64,000 nucleotides of DNA from Lithodes maja (taxonomy: Eukaryota; Arthropoda; Malacostraca; Decapoda; Lithodidae): NCBI GenBank assembly GCA_037953745.1, contig JBAKBP010010361.1:1-64000 (forward strand), given 5' to 3'. The translations under genes were made by a program, and so were the position numbers. A model generated the notes under the pieces. That model worked only from the letters and a program-made list of their open reading frames with translations. It was not told the DNA's origin and searched no databases. Below are positions 31,906 to 42,267 of this stretch, piece by piece. Positions within the stretch are counted from its first letter, which is position 1. The number at the start of each line of letters is the position of its first letter.

Positions 31906-34900
31906 ATTAGTCACTGTATTGCATAACAGTGACCCCCCCCCCCCCCCCCCCCCCTGGGGGCACGGGTCCTTGGAGTGGCTTCGGTCGCGCCGGGAATTTC
32001 CACACCTCTCATACCACACACACACATCACACAGTTTTTCCTACACCGAGAAATGACTCTCCGGCTGTCATTTCTCGAAGACTTCTTCTAGCCGGAGACA
32101 TTGAGAGCAACCCAGGACCCACGTACACATACATATGTCCAACTTGCTCAAAACCCATCACCTCGAGTCGCCACACTAAGGGTTCAGTTCTCTGCAATTC
32201 ATGCAGGAACTGGACCCACTTCACCTGTACAACACTTGCCTCCAAGAAACACTACACGAACACCTGGACCTGTTCCTCATGCCCCTCCCTCTCCCAGTCA
32301 AATCCCTCACCTAAAACCCGTCCACCTCTCCTCCCCAACCCACCTAGCCTTCCCATATCATCCACTCCCCCCCCTAAAACCCGTCCACCTCTCCTCCCTA
32401 ACCCACCTAACCTTCCCATACCATCCACATCCTCAACTCAACACACCACACCCCATCCTAATCCATTCCAACCCCCATCTCCTGCTCCCCTATCCCCACC
32501 CCCACCTCACCCATCCCAACCTCCAGCCCCTCCCTCACCCCCACCCCATCCTCGTGCAGCAGCACCCAACATACATCGTGCACATAACATTAACATTCTC
32601 CAATTGAACATAGATGACATTAACCCAAAGAAACACGAACTCTCACACTTCATCAAACAACACAACATACACATTGCCATCTTACAAGAAACAAAACTCC
32701 GCACATCACAAAAAACACCCACATTTCATAATTTCACCACCATCAGACAAGACCGGGCTGTCGGCGGGGGCGGTGGACTCATCACCCTGGTACACAATGA
32801 AATATCATACATAGTAACCAGTGTACAAACCAAATCCCTCCTCCCCCCAAATGATAACACAACAGAAATACAATCGATTAAAATACGCACTGGCAACAAA
32901 TCCAACATAACCATCATAAACACATACATCCCTCCCCAAACATCCCCTACAGTACCAAATATATACAGACCACACTTACAACACATCACAAACACCCCAC
33001 ACATCATCCTGGGTGGTGACTTCAACGCCAAGACGTCGGCCTGGTTTGTCGACAACCCCGACACAGACAGAGGGCTGGTACTACAAAACCAAACAGATAA
33101 CCTCATCATCCTTAACGACATCCATCAACATACCCATATTCCTCACCAAGCCCTCTATAACCCATCATCTCCAGACATCACCTTTTGCTCCCCAGAACTC
33201 GCCCCCACAACATCCTGGAGGGTGGTCAGAACCTTAGGCTCTGACCACCTCCCGATCATTATCACCACCAAAACCAGACTCACCCCAGCTAGCCACAAAC
33301 ACACATACACCAATTATAAAAGAGCTAACTGGGAAGCATTTACAAATGAGACAGAACAACACTTCACAACTCTAAACAGTACACCCATCACTAACATCAA
33401 CAATGCTGTACACATACTCAATAAAACTATCCAAAACGCTGACAAGAAACACATTCCAAGAGGTAACAGAAAAAGACACAACCCCAACTTCACACCAGAA
33501 ATTCAAAACCTCATCAGACAACGCGACACACTGAAACACTCCCCAGCACCCCACACACAAGACATCACACAACAAATTCAAGCACTCAACACCCAAACTA
33601 ACAACAAAATACAAGAACAACAAAAACTAAATTGGAATAACTTCCTACAAACACTTGATCACAAAACAAACTCCAAAAAACTCTACAAAACACTAAACAG
33701 CATCACACTTTCCAACAGCAACACAACACAATCACATGCTGCAATCACAACAACAGACTCTACTCCTTCATGTAAACAACAAGCAAACACTCTCATCAAT
33801 CACTTCTCACATGTCAGCCACCTAAAACCTCACAAAGACGACCGACGTGTCATCCGACGTAAGAGACAATTCCCCACAGACCCTGACTATACACCCTTCA
33901 CCAATCACCAGACAAAGCATATCATCAACAATCTCAAGCACTCACCCGCCTGTGGCCTAGACAACATAAGCAACATACACCTCAGACACCTGGGACCACA
34001 AGGCATACAAACACTCACTAACATATCAAACTACAGCTATTCACACAACACAATACCAGACATTTGGAAGCATGGTATCATCATCACATTCCCCAAACCC
34101 AACAAAGACCCCACGCTACCCTCCTCGCACCGCCCCATCACACTCCTTTGCTCCCCCTCCAAAGTCATGGAACGCCTAGTATTACAACTAATTACACCCG
34201 ACCTACCCCTAGCTCCAACACAACATGGCTTTAGACCACTGCACTCCACAAACACTCTTCTCACAGACCTTACACAAAGAGCTTTTGACGGCATCAACTC
34301 AGCTAGACCACCACACAGATCACTATTAGCCACACTCGACATTAGTAAAGCCTTCGATGCCATCCCCCGCCACAACCTAACAAACAAAATCTACAACACA
34401 AACATGCACAACAACACAAAAAGGTGGCTGGCCAACTTCCTAGCAGGCAGATGTGCACACGTATCTTTTGCCGGTCAGTCATCAAAAATCAGAAACTTTC
34501 CAAACGGAGTCCCACAAGGATCCGTCCTATCGCCCGCACTCTTCAATCTGTACATGCACGATATAACTACACCCAATACTCCCCAAATAAACTTAGCCTC
34601 CTATGCAGATGACATAACACTCACATGCACACACCATGACCCAAGAAGAGCAACAGATCTCCTTCAACCCTATCTCAACACACTACATGGCTGGTGCACT
34701 ACAAACAGACTTAATCTAGCCCCAGCCAAATCCACCGCAACCCTGCTCACAAGCTGGACAGGTGAACACGAATACATCCCTCAACTCACCATAAACAACA
34801 CACCCCTAACACATACACACACACCCAAAATCCTAGGAGTAACATATGATACTCATATGACATTCAAACAGCACACCACAAACATTAAAAAGAAACTGAC

Positions 34901-35740
34901 ACCCAGACTTAACGCCCTCAGGTCACTTGCTCACACAAAATTTGGACACAACAAAGAAACTACCACCACAGTATATAAACAATACATAAGATCAGTAATG
35001 GAATACGCAAGCCCAGCCTGGGCTTCTAACCTAGCTGAAACACATCATAAGACCTTACAGACGATTCAAAACAAAGCCCTGAAGATCATTACAGGCTGCA
35101 CAGCTACTGCACCCACAGATCATCTACATCAAGAAACCAAAATCCTCAAAGTCAAAGACCATCTGGACATGAGAGGCACTCAATTCCTAGCAGCAGCCTC
35201 CACGAACCAAGACCACCCACTAAACTACATGGCAACACACCCACAGACACCAAGAAATATCAAAACAACACCCAGCACACGGTATCACACACAATTATTG
35301 TCCTCTCTCCCTCCCTGCCCACCCCGAACCAACTTCCAGAAGCACATCCATACTCATATCTCTCGCCAATCCATCCACTCACTCCCAGACAACACGCAGC
35401 TGCATGCACGACCTCCCGAAATCCATCCTTCCGAATCCTCCCTCCCTCGCGAGGACAGAGTCCACCTGGCCAGGCTGAGATGCGGACACCATCCAGCTCT
35501 CCTGAGCTATCAGAAGAGACTGGATGACTCCGTTGTCGACGCCTGCCCGGGATGTAACACAGCACCCCATACCATTAAACACATCATAGAAGACTGCATT
35601 TCACACAACCACTTACGCCAACAACACAACCTTCACTCAATGAGAGCTCTGTGGGAAAGCCCGATCGTGGCCGTGGCCTTCCTCAGGGACTCGGGGCTGT
35701 TCGGCCAGGCAGCTTAGGGAACAACAACAACAAGGAAAAG
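31906..35740 (+). mobile_element. Complete single-ORF LINE with 2A-like motif, nested in H1
   Basis: A 3835-bp element between 27-bp duplications. It has a very short 5' region, a run of about 22 C, one long ORF, and a tail of a few CAA units right after the stop (35715-35735). It landed between H1's two genes and is younger than H1. Its plus strand is strongly A+C-rich and poor in G throughout the coding part. Confidence 0.85.
31929..35717 (+). CDS. LINE polyprotein: 2A-like motif, zinc finger, endonuclease, reverse transcriptase
   Basis: A 1262-residue frame with no ATG near its start: 31929 is GTG, followed by the C run, and the next in-frame Met is hundreds of codons away, so initiation is unclear. 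Residues 52-64 read LLLAGDIESNPGP, which fits the 2A ribosome-skipping consensus (DxExNPGP) and would release a short leader before residue 64. Residues 70-118 form a PHD-like Cys/His cluster (C70, C73, C89, C92, H97, C100, C115, C118). A proline-rich linker (about 120-215) precedes the APE-type endonuclease (about 220-445: LQLNIDD, QETKLR, GGDFNAKTS, GSDHLP). Reverse transcriptase has DISKAFDAIP, GVPQGSVLSP and YADD at 892-895. A CPGC-H-C motif lies near the C-terminus. Jockey/CR1-like group; exact clade uncertain. Confidence 0.85.
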   Translation: MTPPPPPPPGGTGPWSGFGRAGNFHTSHTTHTHHTVFPTPRNDSPAVISRRLLLAGDIESNPGPTYTYICPTCSKPITSSRHTKGSVLCNSCRNWTHFTCTTLASKKHYTNTWTCSSCPSLSQSNPSPKTRPPLLPNPPSLPISSTPPPKTRPPLLPNPPNLPIPSTSSTQHTTPHPNPFQPPSPAPLSPPPPHPSQPPAPPSPPPHPRAAAPNIHRAHNINILQLNIDDINPKKHELSHFIKQHNIHIAILQETKLRTSQKTPTFHNFTTIRQDRAVGGGGGLITLVHNEISYIVTSVQTKSLLPPNDNTTEIQSIKIRTGNKSNITIINTYIPPQTSPTVPNIYRPHLQHITNTPHIILGGDFNAKTSAWFVDNPDTDRGLVLQNQTDNLIILNDIHQHTHIPHQALYNPSSPDITFCSPELAPTTSWRVVRTLGSDHLPIIITTKTRLTPASHKHTYTNYKRANWEAFTNETEQHFTTLNSTPITNINNAVHILNKTIQNADKKHIPRGNRKRHNPNFTPEIQNLIRQRDTLKHSPAPHTQDITQQIQALNTQTNNKIQEQQKLNWNNFLQTLDHKTNSKKLYKTLNSITLSNSNTTQSHAAITTTDSTPSCKQQANTLINHFSHVSHLKPHKDDRRVIRRKRQFPTDPDYTPFTNHQTKHIINNLKHSPACGLDNISNIHLRHLGPQGIQTLTNISNYSYSHNTIPDIWKHGIIITFPKPNKDPTLPSSHRPITLLCSPSKVMERLVLQLITPDLPLAPTQHGFRPLHSTNTLLTDLTQRAFDGINSARPPHRSLLATLDISKAFDAIPRHNLTNKIYNTNMHNNTKRWLANFLAGRCAHVSFAGQSSKIRNFPNGVPQGSVLSPALFNLYMHDITTPNTPQINLASYADDITLTCTHHDPRRATDLLQPYLNTLHGWCTTNRLNLAPAKSTATLLTSWTGEHEYIPQLTINNTPLTHTHTPKILGVTYDTHMTFKQHTTNIKKKLTPRLNALRSLAHTKFGHNKETTTTVYKQYIRSVMEYASPAWASNLAETHHKTLQTIQNKALKIITGCTATAPTDHLHQETKILKVKDHLDMRGTQFLAAASTNQDHPLNYMATHPQTPRNIKTTPSTRYHTQLLSSLPPCPPRTNFQKHIHTHISRQSIHSLPDNTQLHARPPEIHPSESSLPREDRVHLARLRCGHHPALLSYQKRLDDSVVDACPGCNTAPHTIKHIIEDCISHNHLRQQHNLHSMRALWESPIVAVAFLRDSGLFGQAA

Positions 35741-35767
35741 TACAACCAACATATACACATAATAATT
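35741..35767 (+). repeat. 27-bp target-site duplication, right copy
   Basis: Matches 31879-31905 with one mismatch. Confidence 0.85.
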
Positions 35768-36373
35768 TTATTCAACATACAAACAACTTACAAATTATCT
35801 TTGTGTGTATATACACTTAGTATTGCCACCATATTACATACCAGCTACCATAATATTTTGTACATATCAATATCACGAATCCATGGTTTACACCAGCCTG
35901 CCCCCACAAAACTATGACCATTATGTTAAACCTATCAAACATAATTTGCAACATATTATACACACAGCCAACCCCCCACTGATTATTCATGTGGTTTTTA
36001 TAGTGACCCCAACCAGAATAGCTACATTTGTATATAAATGGTGAGTAATAAGAGCAAGTTATTATACCCAGATACCTTCTATTTTAATAACAATGATGAG
36101 TAATAAGAGCAAGTTATTAGCCATAATTGCTATACATTTGCCAACAAAATAATAGGAATATAGAGTAATATGAATGATGGCCAAGAGCAAGTTACACCAC
36201 ATTAATATTGACACTTTTATGAGCAAGTAAACACCCCAAGGTTATCTATAGTGACCCACAATTAAATAGGAATATAAAGTAAAATGGAATGATATGTTAC
36301 ATCATAATGTTAGCTATACTGACTGACAATTAATTAGGAATATTAGTAATATAGGGGGGTGGGTTGAGCAGAT
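35768..36373. other. H1 interior, 3' of the partner gene
   Basis: AT-rich non-coding sequence with short repeated phrases (gagtaataagagcaagttat twice near 36043 and 36095). Presumed 3' UTR of the minus-strand partner gene. Confidence 0.45.
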
Positions 36374-36631
36374 TTACGAAAAGTCATCAATGATCCGACT
36401 CACAAACCCGAGTGAAATGTCAACCATCCTTGGGGTTGGGGGCCTGTTCATCTCCACTGGATTGGCTTCAGGTCGTCCAGCGAAGGGTTGGTGGGACTTC
36501 CATCCTCCTGGCGTGGCAGGGGCTGCGATACTCTTTCCACCCTGGTAGTAGGAAGGGCCTGCAGCTTGCAGGGTCTTGTAGTACACGTTCTGCTGGCTGT
36601 GGTGAGGGGTGGGCTGGGAAGACCCATGGTG

Positions 36632-37640
36632 TTATTATTATTATTATTATTATATGAGATGCCGAAGTCTCCAACCAGGGTGCAGAAACACCATCAAGAT
36701 CAATCCACACAAAACACCCGGAGGCACTGGAGAGAGACTATGGCAACTTAGGAAAAAATACAAACATATACAGTCCACATATTAAACACAGATAACATAT
36801 TATGCAGTGGAGGATATCAAGCTTAAATATAATACAATAAAATAGAATAAAATAAGTTTAAAAATTAGAATTAATGCTGCAAAAAAGCATTAACTCTAGA
36901 CTTAAAAATGGAGATATTAGCTGAATTGACTAGCTCATTTGGCAACTTATTCCACAAGTCAACCATGGCCGGCACAAAACACCGTGAAAACTGTGTAGTA
37001 GAAAAATTAACACGGCTCATGGCAAGATAATTAAGATTGCTTGTGAATCTAGTTGCACGAGCCCGGACATAGGGCCCAGGCAGAACCCCATGTAAGGGAT
37101 GCTGAGGGTTGTTAAAAACTTTAAATAAAAGACTAAGGGCACCAACTTTACGTCGATGACACAGATCAAGAGACAAATTAGGTAGAATAAAACTGATGGA
37201 ATTTAGCGACCTGTCAAGCAACTTGAGATGGCAGTCAGCTGCTGACAACCAGACAGGTGAGCAGTACTCGAAATGTGGCAAAATAAAAGCATAAAAAGAC
37301 TTGATAACTGTGGCATCCCAAGCAAATGGGATGCCACAAAATGGGATTCGCAAAACCTTGCGAAGCAGACCAATTTTTTGGGAAATGGAAGAGGAGAAAG
37401 AACGAATATGCTTTTCAAAAGTAAGTTTGGGATCAAGAGTAACTCCTAACAAACGCAGAGTATCCACATTCTCAATTTGCTCGCCAGAAACTTGTAGATA
37501 AGGATGGGGAGGATCCAAGGTACGAGATCTGCTGATGATAATGGAGTGTGTTTTACTAGCATTAAGTTTCATGCCCCAAAGTTCACACCATGATGTAATT
37601 TTGGCTAAATCCCTATTCAGAGCAGTAGCAATTACGTGTC
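36632..37640 (-). mobile_element. 5'-truncated LINE inserted in the H1 partner gene
   Basis: The minus-strand open frame from about 37640 to 36871 encodes the C-terminal part of a jockey/CR1-group reverse transcriptase (LNASKTHS, LRLLGVTLD, FEYCSPVW, then the C-terminal extension ending NAFLQH). A 3' UTR of about 220 bp ends in an (ATA)n tail at 36632-36653. The endonuclease and catalytic RT part are absent. The remaining frame is open, so the insertion is fairly recent. The open frame as first seen starts at 37737, but its first 30 or so codons are host exon read in another frame. No clear target duplication was found. Confidence 0.8.
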
Positions 37641-37969
37641 GATCTATTGGTGATGTGTTGATGTGGTAGGGGCTCTCCGTCCAGATTACCCACCCGTGGA
37701 AGGGGGGCTGTCCCACAGTTGTAGGCACGCATGGCATGTGTGAAGCGCATTACTTCCATCTGGTAGTGGTCGATAAGTGAAGGTTCAATTTGAGAGAGGT
37801 GGTCCTCGACATAGTGGTGGAACAGTTTTAAGGAATGCTGGGCTGGGGTCGCGGCTTTCTTCGTCGAATCCCACCTGGTGTACAGCTCGTTGAGGTTCTT
37901 CTCCCCTTGTCGTAGCTGTTGGCAATTTTGTTTAGCATTAATTCAGTAAGAAGATATAAAAATCAGGTG

Positions 37970-38140
37970 ACGAATGTATTGGGGACCATATGAATATTAA
38001 AATGTTTAAAATTCATTCATAAAGACGAAATAAATTCAAATTACGAATGTATTGGGGACCATATGAATATCATTGTATCATTTAATAATGAAGAAGACAT
38101 GAATTTAAGTCACGAAATGTATTGCGGACCCTATGAATAT
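37970..38140. repeat. Three short direct repeats in intron 3 of the H1 partner
   Basis: The phrase acgaatgtattggggaccat followed by atgaatat occurs at 37970-37997 and 38043-38070, and with two or three changes at 38112-38140, spaced about 70-75 bp. Confidence 0.7.
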
Positions 38141-39373
38141 TGAGACGTGCATGAAAGGGAATGTAAGCAAACATGAATAATAGTGATGTCTTTTCCGTCT
38201 CCAGTTCTGATAACATATATGTGTCGGTATGACAACACAGAACAGTCTCATAAAAAAAGTACTGATAATAAGCATTCGATGGTTAAATAATACTAAAATT
38301 TACCTTGTCGTACAGGTCGCTCTCCATGGAATCACCCGTAGGAGTTTTGGTGCGACGACGGCCCGTGGATGTGGAGGGAGTCGATTCCTGGGTGGTGCTA
38401 GGGACACCGGGCTCCTGCGACGCCTCCTGTGACGTCTCCTCTGCCATCGGGTCGTCGGCCACCTCCTCCGCAGCCGTAGGAGCGATGTGGGTGACGACAA
38501 CGGGGTTTTTCTTGTTGTACTTCTGTGAAATATATGGGGGAGTTAGTTTATCAGAATATAATGGCGAGTTTTAGTAATGAAATGCAATTTCTACAAAAGA
38601 TATTGAGTCATAATAGAGGGAAAAGAGTTATTATAGCTCCTGATATTCTCCGATTTGCTACAATGTTCTATAAATGTTTAATAACAATGTAATAAAGATT
38701 TCAATTTTGTTAATGCTGAGGTGAAAATTTATCAACTAACATGTGAGAGTATGATATAAAATATTGAGGCATAATGTGGTGGAAACCGTGGTTATAGTTA
38801 CATTATACTGTATATGTTGATTATTTTCAATTATAATTACACTGTTCTTGACAATTTGAATACTTCATGCAGCGTGACCACGCCATATAAAATAACACCA
38901 AATCATGTAGAAAACTATGTAATGTTGTACGGGAACTTGTATGTTATGATTATTAGAAATAAACAAACATAAGTTGAAAAATTATACTCGACCTATTACT
39001 GTCCTTTCCCATGTTTTATGATTGTTTATCAGATATTTATAAGTTGTTGTAATATAACGTACCTTGCTCTTCCTGGTGGGAAGTTTCACGATGTGAGGCT
39101 GTAAGAATGAGAAGGCCTCGACTATCCAGGTCTCCCTCTCTGTAAGGTCATGTGCCCCAGAACCTGAGGGCAGCTCCTTCAGTTTGACATACCGGGTCCG
39201 CATTCCCTCCATCCATTTTCCGAGAACCTCAACTGGAAAATAAACCTATATTATAAGCACTGTTTACAAAAATAATATAAGAAATGTGCTATCAAACGCG
39301 CCGATTATGTATATATGAATGGAAGTTGTCTATTCATACTTTTGCCATCACAGGCAAGCACACAGTAAGCACA

Positions 39374-39505
39374 CAGTAAATAACAAGATTTGCCATTAAA
39401 CAAACAACACTGTAGACGGAACTTTATAAACATTGGATAGTAAATAACAAGATTTGGCATTAAACAATCAACACTGTAGACGGCACTTTGTAACACTGGA
39501 CAGCA
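39374..39505. repeat. Two-copy tandem repeat in intron 1 of the H1 partner
   Basis: A unit of about 67 bp starting agtaaataacaagatttg and containing caacactgtagacgg occurs near 39374 and 39441 with small differences. Confidence 0.7.
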
Positions 39506-40228
39506 ATAATATGATTTGCATATGGCCACTTTAATTGTACGCAACAACTGCATTCAACCAACCTGTAACACGGAGTTCCTCGGCCTTGTTGCTCATAGCC
39601 CGATCCCGGATGTCCCTGTCTCGATGGGCCCGGAGTTTCTTGTAGAAGAAGTCATTCTCCCGGTACCACTCGGCAACAGCGACTTCATCCTTCGCAGGCA
39701 GGGTGGCGTATGTCCGCTTTCTTTTGACATCTTTCATGGCAGGCGGCGTTGGTTTCTTCATCTTGGAGGGGCCTGGCTCGGGTGACAGCGTGGGTGGCAT
39801 TCTTGATGAAGGGTTGGGATCGGCGGTATGATCATCATCCACGCTGTGGGATGGCGTCTCCCCTAATTCAGGGAAAGTGTGGACCAGCTCATGCCGTTGC
39901 CGTTTGGTGATCAAGGGAAGTGACTCCATTTGGGTGAGGTCCTGTGACTCTGCAAGGGTTTGTCCTGATTGGAATTCAGTGTCTTCGTCACTCCCTTCAG
40001 AGCTTGATGAAGTTTGAATCACCAGATCCTCCCCTTCTGCTGCCGGCGGGTCCTGAGAGGCGAAGAGGTCCACGGAAGGCTCTGCTGCTTCCTTGCCCTT
40101 CCGGGTAGGTTTTCGACGTGGTAGCTTGTCGACCTTGCCCATCTTGGTGGTTGCTGTGTTGGGTGGAGAGGGAGAACTTGTCGGGACAAGTTGTGCGGAG
40201 GGAGTGAGACCGATGTAGGCTCCGGCAG

Positions 40229-40236
40229 CTATATAT
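40229..40236 (-). promoter_or_regulatory. TATA box of the H1 partner gene
   Basis: ATATATAG on the minus strand, about 90 bp upstream of the partner's ATG at 40142. This matches the arrangement in H2 and H3. Confidence 0.5.
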
Positions 40237-41051
40237 GGGGCCCGTGCGCGTGGCTGCCAGCGTACGATTCGGCTCTCATTCTTCTCTCTCTTGTGCAGTC
40301 GCGCCTCGCTCCTCTCTTTGTTTGCTGTGCCGTGTGCACAACTCGGCGTGCTGGGGATTTCCCACGTGGTCCCACGTGTACCACCCGACACAGACTCGAT
40401 GATTCTGCTGTTGTTCGGGGGAGATTCGAGTTGTGTTCCTATCATATTCTTGTCATTGGACTTGTGTTCTTGCCAATATCTTGAACAGACCCGATTGATC
40501 TTGCCTTATTCGTCTTTTTATCTGGGGAATGTCCTATTTCATTTGAGTAATTCGACTATTATTCGGCTGATATTCGGTTTAATGTCTGCCTTTATTCATA
40601 CGATTCGGGTTATCTTCGGCTTTTGTTCGGCTCATATTCAGGTAGATCGTGTTAACTTCGCCAATGAAAATTACAGCCGAACATCGGCCGAAACAAAAGA
40701 ACGTAACACGAATGTAAGCCGACCATAATCCGAACGAGAGCAGACCAATTTTTAACGGTTTTTACACCCGAATATCGGCTAGAAGTTAACGCATGCACTA
40801 ACTTCTGGCCGAACCACAGGAGATTCGTTTGTACCCATGAATATCCCCAGAACTTCCCCAGAATCAACAAGATCATTGGCCGCATTGACCCGAATCGACC
40901 CGAACTTTCTGAAATTTGATTTTTTTTTTGCAAGTCATCCTGTTCGGAAGTAGGTCGCGCGACGTTCGATTTCTGTATGACGCGGCCTTTAATTGGTTCT
41001 GAAAAGACAAAGGATAAATTTGTATTGATTCTTTTGTCATGTTATTATTTG

Positions 41052-41250
41052 TGTGCTAGAAGGATATTATTGTTTCCAATTCCATCACATTAGAAATGAT
41101 TTATAGATTACAAAAAGTCCAAATAAGACACAGTTATGTTAATGTATAAGGGAGTTAGGTAGATGCATTAGAGATAAATAGATAGAGAGAGAGTGGCTAT
41201 GGGCGAGCGAGCGATAAAATACTACCGGTAACATATATGAGACGGACTTA
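41052..41250 (+). repeat. Direct repeat flanking H1, right copy
   Basis: Near-copy of 29404-29609, ending gagacggactta. A short (TG)n run follows at about 41263-41284. Confidence 0.75.
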
Positions 41251-41404
41251 TCTACTTATCTTTCTGTGTGTGTGTGTGTGTGTGAATCATGGGGGCGCTT
41301 GAAGGGGAGTTTGAGTGGCTGGTTTTTGCTCGAAGGGGATCTAGGATGCAAGCTTTAAAATATGCTTGAAAATGGCAATATAAACAATGGGATTTGCAAT
41401 TAAT

Positions 41405-41502
41405 ATTTAAAACTTGCGAAATAAACACACCAAAACAGGAACCACACAATATATAGACAAAATAACTTATCAAAATCGCTATGTGGAAAAAAACGCATTG
41501 AA
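41405..41502 (+). repeat. Dispersed repeat shared with 1622-1720
   Basis: Contains aaaacttgcgaaataaacac and atcaaaatcgctatgtggaa, collinear with the copy at 1622. Confidence 0.5.
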
Positions 41503-41617
41503 GATTTAGCAAAACCATGTTATGAAATAAAAAAAAAGATGCACGAAACTCCAAACAAGGAAACATGTAACTGGCCAACAGACAGGGTGAGATACTGGCA
41601 GTGAGATACCAGCCTAA

Positions 41618-41821
41618 AGCTGGTGAGAGCTTTTATAGTCAACATTCAGTGATCAAAAAATGTCTGGCATCATTTCTGGATTATTTTTCACTGGTATCGG
41701 AAACTAGACTGGTTATAGATAAATTAAAGTCACGGAAATATTCTAAATGTTAGCCTCATAAGCTACCAGACCAGTGTTGAGGATAAATGTTGAAGGAAAA
41801 AGCGTTTGTGTGATACCAGCT
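41618..41821. mobile_element. Harbinger-like MITE, second copy of the 24048 family
   Basis: The ends are AGCTGGTGAGAGCTTTTATA and the near-complement GCGTTTGTGTGATACCAGCT, flanked by TAA at 41615-41617 and 41822-41824. 204 bp, collinear with 24048-24258. It lies in the right arm of the outer Harbinger. Confidence 0.75.
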
Positions 41822-42267
41822 TAAGGAAGTCAATAATTCTGATACACATTGGGTTATATTCGAGCCAGGTTCGAGTATTTCGAGTCATCATCGGCAATTC
41901 AAAATACAATCGAACACGACCCGAATAGGTCGAATGTAACCAGAATATGACTCGAATATAACTAGATCATAACTCGATATTTTTTTAACGGTTTTTTGAC
42001 CCGATTCATCCCCAAAAGTTAACGCATGCATTAACCTTGGGCCGATTCAGATTCACCGGATGATTCTACTCAAGCCCAGAGCATCCCAAGAACGTCCCGA
42101 AGATAATCGAAGATCACCCGAAGTGTTACCAGAATCGACCGGAACTGGCTGAAATTTGAATTTTTACATCGATTCGGCCGGTTTCGGGTGGGTTCGACTT
42201 CTGTGTGACACGGCCTTAAAGGTTAGTAGGAATGATGGATGGATGAAGGGCTGTGAGTGGATGGGGT

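Larger units (their letters stand above)
36374..40142 (-). pseudogene. MADF-domain partner protein of H1, last exon split by a LINE
   Basis: A four-exon minus-strand gene rebuilt from splice sites: exon 1 40142-39563, exon 2 39232-39063, exon 3 38522-38304, exon 4 from 37916. All junctions keep frame with GT-AG introns. Exon 1 starts MGKVDKLPRR, has an acidic Ser-rich region, then opens the MADF (Myb/SANT-like) domain at EVAVAEWY. Exon 2 completes it (GKWMEGMRTRY, then LTERETWIVEAF). Exon 3 is disordered. Exon 4 encodes a helical region (FHHYVEDHLSQ) until a LINE interrupts it near 37640. The original end resumes after the LINE (36631-36374: YYKTLQAAGPS, ending SRIIDDFS, TAA). Partners of this type bring transposase to the nucleus and bind element ends. 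The LINE probably makes it non-functional. Confidence 0.8.
29610..40988. mobile_element. Harbinger H1 (autonomous type, LINE-disrupted)
   Basis: It begins AGGCCGCGTCATACAGAACT and ends with the near-complement ATTTCTGTATGACGCGGCCT; similarity of the two ends continues for about 60 bp. A TTA duplication flanks it (29607-29609, 40989-40991). Inside are a plus-strand transposase gene (30073-31383) and a minus-strand MADF partner gene (36374-40142). Two LINEs are nested: 31906-35740 between the genes and 36632 to about 37640 inside the partner's last exon. Subterminal regions are full of TCGAATATAA-like motifs. Without the LINEs the element would be about 6.5 kb. Confidence 0.85.
28401..42216. 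mobile_element. Outer Harbinger-type terminal pair enclosing H1
   Basis: The left end is AGGCCGTGTCACACAGAAGT and the right end is its complement, ACTTCTGTGTGACACGGCCT. TAA flanks both (28398-28400 and 42217-42219). The terminal 20 bp differ from H1's own ends at only three or four positions. About 350-400 bp inside each end is rich in CGAA/TCGAATATAA motifs, as in H1. Removing H1 leaves about 2.4 kb without transposase sequence, so this looks like a related non-autonomous element into which H1 inserted. It also carries a family C relic and the MITE at 41618. Confidence 0.65.

Noticed and set aside
36871..37737. Single 288-residue gene spanning host exon and LINE
   Set aside because: The first 30 or so codons are the H1 partner exon in a different frame; the RT similarity starts only at the LINE boundary near 37640.
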